Shown in pieces: positions 1 through 5,253 of a DNA stretch of 6,609 nt. Each line of letters begins with the position of its first letter. Position 1 is the stretch's first letter. Where the stretch lies: the NCBI GenBank assembly GCA_021841795.1, contig JAKCDN010000177.1, forward strand, positions 1 through 6,609, written 5' to 3'. The translations under genes and the position numbers were made by a program. The DNA comes from Acidobacteriota bacterium. GTDB taxonomy: Bacteria; Acidobacteriota; Terriglobia; Terriglobales; Acidobacteriaceae. The notes beneath the pieces were generated by a model, which ran no database searches, had not been told where the DNA came from, and saw nothing but the letters and a program-made list of their open reading frames with translations.

Positions 1-1
1 C

Positions 2-181
2 AACCCGAACATGAGGTGCGACCTGACAACCGCAATCGCTCTTGCGCGAGCTGCAATTGCCGGAGTGATCGCCAAGGTGGAGATGAATTTAGAGGCGATC
101 AGCGCCAGTTCCGCAGGAAGCGCCGCTTTTGTGCGCGCTGCACGGAGCCGGATCGAGGCGCTACGGTCTGATGCCGCATAG
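2..181 (+). CDS. Cyclodeaminase/cyclohydrolase family protein, C-terminal fragment
   Basis: Reading from base 2 gives 59 codons ending in TAG at 179-181; the 5' end lies outside the window. The fragment begins NPNMRCDLTTAIALARAAI and continues with GVIAKVEMNLEAI and a short helical tail. An asparagine-rich NPN turn, then an Ala-rich helix, then a V-x-x-N-L helix is typical of the C-terminus of the all-helical formiminotransferase-cyclodeaminase C domain (FTCD_C). This domain is found in formimido-THF cyclodeaminase and methenyl-THF cyclohydrolase (FchA-like), enzymes of cytoplasmic one-carbon folate metabolism. The catalytic part is not visible, so deaminase and cyclohydrolase cannot be separated, nor can it be seen whether a formiminotransferase domain is fused upstream. 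The gene converges on the glucan phosphorylase gene, with 110 bases between the two stops. The family call is fairly secure from pattern recognition; the exact activity is not. Confidence 0.72.
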   Translation, partial: NPNMRCDLTTAIALARAAIAGVIAKVEMNLEAISASSAGSAAFVRAARSRIEALRSDAA

Positions 182-209
182 GATCCCGGGAAGAGAAGAA
201 TCAAGTGAG

Positions 210-246
210 CTTGGCCGAAGATGCACGTCCGGCATCGGCAACCAAG
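210..246. terminator. Imperfect hairpin between convergent genes, possible terminator
   Basis: Within the 110-base gap between the cyclodeaminase stop and the glgP stop, CTTGGCC (210-216) and GATGC (220-224) pair with GCATC (232-236), GGC (237-239) and CAAG (243-246). This gives 12 base pairs, interrupted by a 3-nt bulge on each side, with a 7-nt loop. On the minus strand, the glgP reading direction, it is followed by a T-rich stretch (cttgattcttctctt) but no clean T run. On the plus strand no T tract follows. A terminator, possibly bidirectional, is plausible from position, but the stem is weak and broken. The rest of the gap shows nothing else. Confidence 0.33.
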
Positions 247-291
247 AATGCTGCCGACACATAGACTTCGCTTGTGCCCCACAATGCTTTA

Positions 292-2805
292 CTACTGATA
301 CCAGAGAATCTGGTTCGCCTCCAGCGGAACCAATGCCTCGGCATGATGCGGAACCACCCTGGGCGTGAAATCACTCGCCGGCCGGCCGGCAGCCACCACC
401 GCCGAATAACGCCAGGTTTTATCGTCCGCCGGCGTCTCTTCCCGCGTCATGATCTGGAGAAATGGCTCGCCGCTCTCGCCGGCCTCGGCATAGAGCTCGA
501 CCTGCACCGCCGCGGGCTCAAGATCGCCGAGATCAAGATCCACCTGGAAGCGGTGTTCGCCCGCCTCTGTCTCGACCAGCACCTCGTTAAAGCGAATCTT
601 TGACCAGTGTTCGGCAAGCTGACGCCGCCAACCGAGCAGGACCTCGGCGGTCGCTTTACCGTCCGCACTTCGCCTGCGGTAGGCTTCGGCCAAGGGAACA
701 TAATATTTCCCGGTGTACTCCTGGACACAACGTGTGGCGGAAAACGCCGGCGTGAGGCAGGCCATGCTCTCGCGGATGCGATTGATCCACGCCCCGGGCA
801 TGCCGTTCTCATCGCGGTTGTAGAACTCCGGAATTACCTCCTGTTCGAGGAGCGCGTAGAGTTGTTCCGCCTCCGCCGCATCCCATGCGGGATCGTCTCC
901 GTGTTCGCGCCCATCGCCCAGCGCCCAGCCCACTGCAGGCGTATAGGCCTCGGCCCACCAGCCGTCCAGCTCAGACAGATTCAGGCCGCCATTGACCAGC
1001 ACCTTCATGCCGCTCGTGCCGCATGCCTCCCAGGGACGGCGCGGCGTGTTCAACCACACGTCTACCCCCTGCACCAGGTGCTCCGTCAGGCGCATATCGT
1101 AGTCGCTCAGGAAGACAACCTGCGAGCGAGCAGGAGTATGCCGGATGAAATCGACCCATTGCCGGATCATCTCCTGGCCTTCGCCGTCCTGCGGATGCGC
1201 TTTGCCTGCGATCACAAGCTGCACAGGACGCTGACTGTTGGTAAGAATGGCCAGCAACCTTGCGGGATCGCGCAGCAGCAGATTCGGGCGCTTGTAAGGC
1301 GCAAATCGGCGCGCAAACCCCAGCGTGAGCGTGTCCGGGTCGAAGATTCTGGCGGCCAGACGCACCTCCTCCTCCGATGCGCCGTGGCCTGCGAACTGCC
1401 TGGCCAGCCTTGCACGAATGAAGTCGACCAGTTTTTTACGCAAGTCTGTGCGCATCTGCCAGAGGCGTGTATCGGGCACGCGGCGCATGTTTTCGCGAAT
1501 CTGCTCCAGTTCGCCATCCCACCGGCTTTGACCGCAGGCCTCGGTCCAGAGCTCATCAGCCTCAGCCGCGTCCCAGATGGGCACGTGCACGCCATTGCTA
1601 ACCGATCCGATCGGCACCTCGGCCTCGGGCCAGCGCGGGAAAATATCCTGAAAGAGCTGGCGGCTGACCTTGCCATGCAGGAGGCTGACCCCGTTGACGG
1701 CGCCGCTACCGCGCAGAGCCAGCAGGGCCATGCTGAACGGCTCGCCTGCATCCCCGGCATTTTTACGGCCCAAAGCCAGCAGATCCGGCATGGAAATGCG
1801 CAGGGCGTTGTGCGCGTACTCGCGGAAGTGCCGCTCCACCAGGTCCGGCGCGAAGCGGTCGAAACCGGCCGCCACCGGGGTGTGCGTAGTAAAGAGATTG
1901 CCGGCGCGAGTCACGGCCAGCGCGGCATCGAAAGAGATCTGCGCCTCTTCCATGTAATCCCGCGCCCGTTCGAGCACGGCAAAGGCAGCGTGACCCTCAT
2001 TGAGATGGCAGACTCCGGGCCGGATGCCCAGCGCGCGCAACAACCGCCATCCGGCGATTCCGAGCACCTTTTCCTGGTTGATGCGCATCTCCGGCCCGCC
2101 GCCATACAGCTCGCTGGTAATGCCGCGGTATTCCGGCAGGTTTGCGGGGTCGTTGGTATCGAGCAAATACAGTCTTGCGCGGCCGGCCTCCACCTGCCAG
2201 GCGCGCACCCATAACCGGAATCCGGGCAGATCCAAGGCGATGCGCAGCCACTCGCCATTGGCCTGCCGGACCGGCCGAATCGGCAACTGCCCCGGATCGT
2301 TGAAGGGGTACAGCGCCTGTTGCCGGCCATCCGCATCGATGCGCTGGCGGAAGTAGCCCACCTGGTAAAGCAGGCTCACTCCCACCACCGGTACGCCAAG
2401 ATCGCTGGCGGCCTTGAGCTGATCGCCTGCCACGTTGCCCAGGCCGCCGGAGTAGATCGGCAGCGCATCGTTGAGCATGAACTCCATGCTGAAATAGGCA
2501 ACCCCGGGAAACCGCTGCGCGCTGAAGGTGCGCTCAAACCAGCTCTCCGTCTGCTGACGCCTGCGCCGCCTTGCGATCACTTCCTCGATGGTTTCAAGAA
2601 ATTCCGGGTCAGCGACCAGGGCATTCAGCTTTTCTTTCGAGACGGTCTGAAGCATCGCCCATGGATTGCGCGTAAGCTCCCACAGTTCGGGATCGAGCCG
2701 GCTCCAGAGATCGTCCGCGGCATGGTTCCACGACCAGCGCATATCAAGGGCGATTTCAGTCAAGGCGTCAATTACGGAACCAGGCGATGAAAACTCCGAT
2801 TGCAC
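292..2805 (-). CDS. glgP: Alpha-glucan (glycogen) phosphorylase, DUF3417-containing type
   Basis: This 837-aa cytoplasmic enzyme belongs to glycosyltransferase family 35. The family cleaves alpha-1,4-glucan ends with inorganic phosphate, releasing glucose-1-phosphate in glycogen or maltodextrin breakdown. Residues about 15-115 form the DUF3417 N-terminal domain (MRWSWNHAADDLW, DPELWELTRNPW). The phosphorylase fold follows: YSGGLGNVAGDQLKAASDLG at 118-137, HLNEGHAAF at 267-275, THTPVAAGFDRF at 307-318 and GFARRFAPYKR at 496-506. EACGTSGMK at 593-601 has Lys601 as the expected pyridoxal-phosphate Schiff-base lysine. The EACGTSGMK form, rather than EASGTGNMK, fits the shorter bacterial/archaeal DUF3417 subfamily, and about 840 aa is its normal length. 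The C-terminal beta-rich tail (TPRVVPHH...LVPLEANQILW) looks complete. The start is GTG with GGAG 5 nt upstream; an ATG 14 nt before the GTG is out of frame. The gene stands alone: 361 non-coding bases separate it from the sigma gene upstream. No frameshift is seen. Confidence 0.96.
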   Translation of the reverse strand: MQSEFSSPGSVIDALTEIALDMRWSWNHAADDLWSRLDPELWELTRNPWAMLQTVSKEKLNALVADPEFLETIEEVIARRRRRQQTESWFERTFSAQRFPGVAYFSMEFMLNDALPIYSGGLGNVAGDQLKAASDLGVPVVGVSLLYQVGYFRQRIDADGRQQALYPFNDPGQLPIRPVRQANGEWLRIALDLPGFRLWVRAWQVEAGRARLYLLDTNDPANLPEYRGITSELYGGGPEMRINQEKVLGIAGWRLLRALGIRPGVCHLNEGHAAFAVLERARDYMEEAQISFDAALAVTRAGNLFTTHTPVAAGFDRFAPDLVERHFREYAHNALRISMPDLLALGRKNAGDAGEPFSMALLALRGSGAVNGVSLLHGKVSRQLFQDIFPRWPEAEVPIGSVSNGVHVPIWDAAEADELWTEACGQSRWDGELEQIRENMRRVPDTRLWQMRTDLRKKLVDFIRARLARQFAGHGASEEEVRLAARIFDPDTLTLGFARRFAPYKRPNLLLRDPARLLAILTNSQRPVQLVIAGKAHPQDGEGQEMIRQWVDFIRHTPARSQVVFLSDYDMRLTEHLVQGVDVWLNTPRRPWEACGTSGMKVLVNGGLNLSELDGWWAEAYTPAVGWALGDGREHGDDPAWDAAEAEQLYALLEQEVIPEFYNRDENGMPGAWINRIRESMACLTPAFSATRCVQEYTGKYYVPLAEAYRRRSADGKATAEVLLGWRRQLAEHWSKIRFNEVLVETEAGEHRFQVDLDLGDLEPAAVQVELYAEAGESGEPFLQIMTREETPADDKTWRYSAVVAAGRPASDFTPRVVPHHAEALVPLEANQILWYQ

Positions 2806-2810
2806 GGGAA

Positions 2811-2814
2811 CTCC
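2811..2814 (-). promoter_or_regulatory. Ribosome binding site of glgP
   Basis: On the minus strand GGAG lies 5 nt before the GTG at 2805-2803. It supports GTG as the glgP start, since the next in-frame Met (residue 22) would cut into the DUF3417 domain. Confidence 0.6.
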
Positions 2815-2917
2815 ATTCAGGGTGGCGTTGCACTGCTAAGTAATGAAGATGGGATTCCCGACGATATGGTTGCTAAGAACCCTGCGATTGCACCCGAACC
2901 AGCCACCGGTCCGAAGC

Positions 2918-2942
2918 AGACCTTCGCCGCCACCGAAGGTCT
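2918..2942. repeat. Perfect 9-bp inverted repeat upstream of glgP
   Basis: AGACCTTCG (2918-2926) and CGAAGGTCT (2934-2942) pair perfectly around the 7-nt loop CCGCCAC. The structure sits 113 bases before the glgP start codon and may lie in its 5' leader. Flanking sequence offers alternative partners: CAGACC (2917-2922) can pair with GGTCTG (2944-2949), and CGAAG (2912-2916) with CTTCG (2922-2926). No T tract follows on either strand, so a simple intrinsic terminator is unlikely. It could be an RNA switch, a protein-binding site or chance. Confidence 0.6.
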
Positions 2943-3057
2943 TGGTCTGGAAAAGCATAGGAACTCAGTGTGCGCGTCGCGTTGCGCCACGGAAACGGCA
3001 GAACGCTTTCTGCGCATGCCAGCTTTGGCGGCTTCTCTGCGTCAATCTGCGCATGAT

Positions 3058-3074
3058 CCAGGTGGTCCGCCTGG
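3058..3074. repeat. Short inverted repeat CCAGG-N7-CCTGG
   Basis: CCAGG (3058-3062) and CCTGG (3070-3074) form a 5-bp stem around TGGTCCG. It lies about 93-109 bases downstream of the sigma gene stop. No T run follows it on the minus strand, so it is a weak candidate for a transcript end or a protein-binding palindrome. It may be chance in GC-rich DNA. Confidence 0.3.
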
Positions 3075-3166
3075 GAAAAGGTTCCACAAGTAAGTGTCTG
3101 TACATTGACCGGGGGGGCGCATAAGATTGCTGCCCTTCTGTGATCGCTCCCTGCCGCCCAGGTTTG

Positions 3167-4087
3167 CTACCGCCGCGGGTTCTGGTCTGCGACAGCAGAT
3201 TTACCCATCATGCGCAGATACTCCCGCGTGAGCATGGCCTGAAGCCGCTCGGTTACGGAGGGATCGCAGGCAACCTCCATGGAGCGGCAGCGATCGATGG
3301 CGGCGCGCAGATCGCGCAGAAATGCCACGCAGGCCGGACAACCCTCAATGTGGGTCCGCATCTTGTCACAGGTATCGGGTTTCAACTGGCCATCAAGATA
3401 CTCCGAGAGACTGGCAAAGAGCTCACGGCACTCCTGCGGCCGCCGAACAGCCGCGCGGGGCCTGGACCGAAGCGGCTTGCCGCGCGGACGCGTATCGTGA
3501 CGCGGCGCGGACTTCTCAATCAACAGCGCGATCGCTTTGCGTAATGCCAGCCGTGCCCGATGCAGCCGAACTCGTACCGTTCCCGGCTGCAGGCCGAGAA
3601 TGCGCGCCACCATGTCAGTATCCAGATCTTCCATGTCGTGGAGAACGAGGACAAGACGCAAGGCAGTGGGGATGCCGAGCAGAGCCTGGTGCAAGAGCTG
3701 GCGTTGTTCGGCGCGCAGCAGGCTGCCTTCAGGGGATGTAGCCGTATCGAGCAGGAGCCGGCTGAGTTCGGCCGCATCGGGCATCAATTCATCCAGAGAA
3801 AGGCTGCGCGACGGCGATGCGTCCGGGGCGCCGCGCATGCGATGGCAGCGATTGCGCGTGACGGTATAGAGCCAGGCGGCAAGCGCCGATGGATCCTGCA
3901 GCTTGTGCAGGTGCTTGAGGGAACGGAAAAGCACCTCCTGCGCAGTATCCTCGGCATCCTCGCGGTGGCCGCACATCTTCATGCTGAAGGAAAAGACCGT
4001 GTCCTGCAGCAAGGCAATCGCCTCGGAGACCGCCTCGGGGGAGTTGGTGCGCAATAGATCTGAAGCTCTGGTCAGCTCTGGCCGCAT
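3167..4087 (-). CDS. ECF-type sigma-70 factor with C-terminal cysteine-rich zf-HC2-like domain
   Basis: The 306-aa protein combines a sigma factor and a putative sensor domain. Residues about 25-87 are region 2 (VFSFSMKMCGHREDAEDTAQ, then AAWLYTVTRNRCHRM), which would bind core RNA polymerase and the -10 element. Residues about 128-185 are region 4, with a helix-turn-helix (DTDMVARILGLQPGTVRVRL) for -35 recognition. A basic linker (190-217) leads to a C-terminal domain (220-275) with YLDGQL and C220-x25-H246-x3-C250-x2-C253. This is the arrangement of zinc-binding anti-sigma (ZAS/zf-HC2) domains. Further cysteines C240, C267 and C274 follow the style of metal-responsive CorE-like sigma factors. 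Ordinary ECF factors are about 170-200 aa, so the tail is an addition. The ATG start has no clear Shine-Dalgarno sequence, but no better start exists. It is the last gene of the RND cluster, 53 nt after the 103-aa gene. Family and fusion are seen in the sequence; metal sensing and control of the pump are inference. Confidence 0.9.
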   Translation of the reverse strand: MRPELTRASDLLRTNSPEAVSEAIALLQDTVFSFSMKMCGHREDAEDTAQEVLFRSLKHLHKLQDPSALAAWLYTVTRNRCHRMRGAPDASPSRSLSLDELMPDAAELSRLLLDTATSPEGSLLRAEQRQLLHQALLGIPTALRLVLVLHDMEDLDTDMVARILGLQPGTVRVRLHRARLALRKAIALLIEKSAPRHDTRPRGKPLRSRPRAAVRRPQECRELFASLSEYLDGQLKPDTCDKMRTHIEGCPACVAFLRDLRAAIDRCRSMEVACDPSVTERLQAMLTREYLRMMGKSAVADQNPRR

Positions 4088-4107
4088 AGCAAACAGTGCA
4101 CATGACC

Positions 4108-4113
4108 AGTATA
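4108..4113 (-). promoter_or_regulatory. Possible -10 box for the sigma gene
   Basis: On the minus strand TATACT (5 of 6 matches to TATAAT) lies in the 53-nt gap before the sigma gene, 20 nt upstream of its ATG. No good -35 is found 16-18 nt further up and there is no extended TG. If used, transcription would start only about 14 nt before the ATG, in keeping with the lack of a Shine-Dalgarno sequence. It could be chance, or an alternative sigma factor could supply the -35 contact. Confidence 0.25.
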
Positions 4114-4140
4114 TTCCGCAACACGACGAGCAGCAGGGGA

Positions 4141-4452
4141 TCAGGAATCCTGCACTGCGCCGGCGGAATCGCGCAGCATGGAAGCAACCGTGCCACCGCG
4201 ATGGAGAGAATCCTCAATCATCTTCAGGCATAGGGGCGACACGGTTTTCAACCACTCCCAATCCTTGCGATTCTCCAGAGGAAGGTCGGCGGCAACGCGT
4301 GCGCGCAACAAAGCCAGGGCAAGGCCCATCTCGGCTCCCGGCCTTCCAGCCTCCAGTTGGTACATTTCGCGGTAGACCTCGTCCATCATGCGATGGATGC
4401 GCCGCGAGCCCGGATGGATTTTGCGTTGCTCAGTTGCGTCCGATCGATGCAT
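4141..4452 (-). CDS. Uncharacterised 103-aa protein coupled to the methyltransferase
   Basis: I do not recognise this protein. The start at 4452 is chosen because GGAAGG lies 6 nt upstream and the ATG follows the methyltransferase stop after 2 nt (TGACGATG). A frame extension to 4485 lacks these signs. The product begins MHRSDATEQRKIHPGSRRIH and looks soluble and mostly helical. It has a basic N-terminus, an acidic/amphipathic stretch (MDEVYREMYQLEAGRPGAEM), an Ala/Leu/Arg-rich helix, and a segment with DWEWLK and SPLCLKMIEDSL. There is a single cysteine (C75), no signal peptide and no membrane segment. Coupled translation suggests a role alongside the methyltransferase or the downstream sigma factor, for instance as a partner protein, but no function can be assigned. 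That it is a real gene is well supported by spacing and ribosome binding site. Confidence 0.78.
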   Translation of the reverse strand: MHRSDATEQRKIHPGSRRIHRMMDEVYREMYQLEAGRPGAEMGLALALLRARVAADLPLENRKDWEWLKTVSPLCLKMIEDSLHRGGTVASMLRDSAGAVQDS

Positions 4453-4454
4453 CG

Positions 4455-5039
4455 TCAACCTTCCGCCGCTGCCTGAGCGAGCCATGAGTATCTGCCGACG
4501 TTCTGCCGGGAGACAGTCTGATATCCGGCGGCCAACAGTTCCTCCGCCGCGCCGGCTGCGCTGAGCCGGTGTTCGAGAGGAGGACCAGGTTCCGGTTGAA
4601 CATCCGGACGCCAGTCGAGAATGGCGATGCGGCCTCGCGATTTAAGGATCCTCCGAGCCTCGGCAAGGGCCGCTATGCGGTCAGGAATCTCATGCCAGAC
4701 GTTGGCAAGAAAAACCAGATCAGCGGAAGCATCAGGCAGCGAGGTGCAATCCGCTTCAGCGCACACCAGTTCAATATTGGCGACCGCGGCGTCGGCGATC
4801 TTCCGGCGCAGGTGATCGAGCATGTCCTGCTGTGCGTCGACGGCAATCACACGACCGTCAGCGCCGACCGCGGAAGCAAGCGGAAGCGCAAAATAGCCTG
4901 TGCCGGCCCCCACGTCAGCAACGGTTGCGCCGGCAGAAACAGCAAGAGCCTGCACAACCTCCTGCGGCGGCAGCCAAACCAAGCGCTCGGGAAGATCAAG
5001 CCGGTGGGCCATGGATGCGTCAAATCGTCTCTCATGCAT
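4455..5039 (-). CDS. Class I SAM-dependent methyltransferase
   Basis: The 194-aa protein has a Rossmann-type methyltransferase fold (Methyltransf_11/25 style). Motif I is VADVGAGTGYF at 40-50, which binds S-adenosylmethionine. Asp68 in VIAVDAQ ends strand beta-2 and should contact the ribose. The segment LPDASADLVFLANVWHEI at 101-118 covers strand beta-4 and the following helix. The N-terminal RRFDASMAHRLDLPERLVWLPP is typical of a UbiE-like group of unknown substrate. Only two cysteines (C93, C98) are present, so the three- or four-cysteine pattern of arsenite methyltransferase ArsM is absent. The ATG follows the DUF2892 stop by 7 nt, and that stop is embedded in its Shine-Dalgarno sequence, so the two are translationally coupled. 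Location beside an RND pump suggests a small-molecule, lipid or metalloid substrate, but the substrate is unknown. It is complete and cytoplasmic. Confidence 0.9.
   Translation of the reverse strand: MHERRFDASMAHRLDLPERLVWLPPQEVVQALAVSAGATVADVGAGTGYFALPLASAVGADGRVIAVDAQQDMLDHLRRKIADAAVANIELVCAEADCTSLPDASADLVFLANVWHEIPDRIAALAEARRILKSRGRIAILDWRPDVQPEPGPPLEHRLSAAGAAEELLAAGYQTVSRQNVGRYSWLAQAAAEG
4459..4464 (-). promoter_or_regulatory. Ribosome binding site of the 103-aa gene
   Basis: GGAAGG on the minus strand, 6 nt before the ATG at 4452, lies within the last codons of the methyltransferase gene. It decides the start of the 103-aa gene in favour of 4452 over an in-frame extension to 4485. Confidence 0.65.
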
Positions 5040-5044
5040 GGGCG

Positions 5045-5052
5045 CCTCACCT
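5045..5052 (-). promoter_or_regulatory. Ribosome binding site of the methyltransferase, containing the upstream stop
   Basis: AGGTGAGG on the minus strand ends 5 nt before the methyltransferase ATG. The TGA stop of the DUF2892 gene (5049-5047) lies inside it, so ribosomes ending the first gene sit on the start site of the second. Confidence 0.65.
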
Positions 5053-5253
5053 GGTGGAGCAATTAGCGTTCTTCAGCCCGAACGCACGCAGAATCGCCAT
5101 GCCGGGACACCAGTCCGTGATGGCCGACTGCAGGAGGTTAAGGCCTACGAAAAGCGTCAACCAGAGCCAATTGAGCGACACAAAATGCGCCAGCCCCAGC
5201 GAGATGAGAATCACGACGCCTGCCATCAGGCGCAATCCACGTTCAACGGTCAT
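5047..5253 (-). CDS. DUF2892/YgaP-like inner membrane protein
   Basis: The 68-aa protein has two predicted membrane helices, about residues 8-25 and 28-44, joined by a short turn. The signature [16 protein letters not shown] (46-61) after the second helix matches the small DUF2892 (YgaP transmembrane) family. That family occurs alone or fused to rhodanese domains and often sits near sulfur- or metal-related genes. Its biochemical role is not established. Cys49 of the CP motif is the conserved feature; C65 is near the C-terminus. The ATG overlaps the RND stop as ATGA, with AAGGAG 7 nt upstream, so it is translationally coupled to the pump gene. No rhodanese domain is present here. The family call is fairly sure; whether it aids the pump or binds thiol or sulfane groups is inference. 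Confidence 0.86.
   Translation of the reverse strand: MTVERGLRLMAGVVILISLGLAHFVSLNWLWLTLFVGLNLLQSAITDWCPGMAILRAFGLKNANCSTR

Larger units (their letters stand above)
2806..3166. other. Non-coding region between the sigma gene and glgP
   Basis: This 361-base stretch lies upstream of glgP and downstream of the sigma gene. Short open frames on both strands (for example 2800-3093 and 2843-3124 on plus, 2817-3017 on minus) have no Shine-Dalgarno sequence, no recognisable domain and no conserved-looking composition. It contains two inverted repeats (listed separately) and a run of seven G at 3111-3117. The glgP promoter is expected here. I could not find a convincing -35/-10 pair: TTGACG on the minus strand near 3045-3040 has no good -10 partner. 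No tRNA or obvious riboswitch core was seen. Confidence 0.6.

Noticed and set aside
129..368. A 79-aa plus-strand open frame crossing from the cyclodeaminase tail into glgP
   Set aside because: It overlaps two supported genes in a different frame or strand, is Cys/Arg-rich and has no domain.
607..2214. A 535-aa open frame on the plus strand, antisense to glgP
   Set aside because: It overlaps a confidently identified phosphorylase gene, shows no domain and has no sensible ribosome binding site. Long antisense frames are common opposite GC-rich coding DNA.
2817..3017. A 66-aa minus-strand open frame just upstream of glgP, possible leader peptide
   Set aside because: Its ATG has no Shine-Dalgarno sequence, the composition is unremarkable, and its end has no attenuator with a T tract.
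3111..3117. Run of seven G as a possible phase-variable tract
   Set aside because: It is short, lies outside any coding region or recognisable promoter, and is not next to a start codon.
2800..3124. Short plus-strand open frames (93-97 aa) in the glgP upstream region
   Set aside because: No Shine-Dalgarno sequence, no recognisable motifs, and two frames overlap over the same bases; treated as non-coding.
3560..4057. A 165-aa plus-strand open frame antisense to the sigma gene
   Set aside because: Shadow of the sigma gene; the minus-strand frame has clear region 2, region 4 and zinc-finger motifs.
4453..4485. N-terminal extension of the 103-aa protein to an ATG at 4485
   Set aside because: It would overlap the methyltransferase gene, and the downstream ATG at 4452 has a strong GGAAGG at good spacing and a 2-nt gap from the previous stop.
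4455..5039. Arsenite methyltransferase (ArsM) for the methyltransferase gene
   Set aside because: Only two cysteines, at C93 and C98, not the spread conserved cysteines of ArsM, and the protein is shorter.
4569..5066. A 165-aa plus-strand open frame antisense to the methyltransferase
   Set aside because: The opposite strand carries an evident SAM-binding fold with good start signals; this frame has none.
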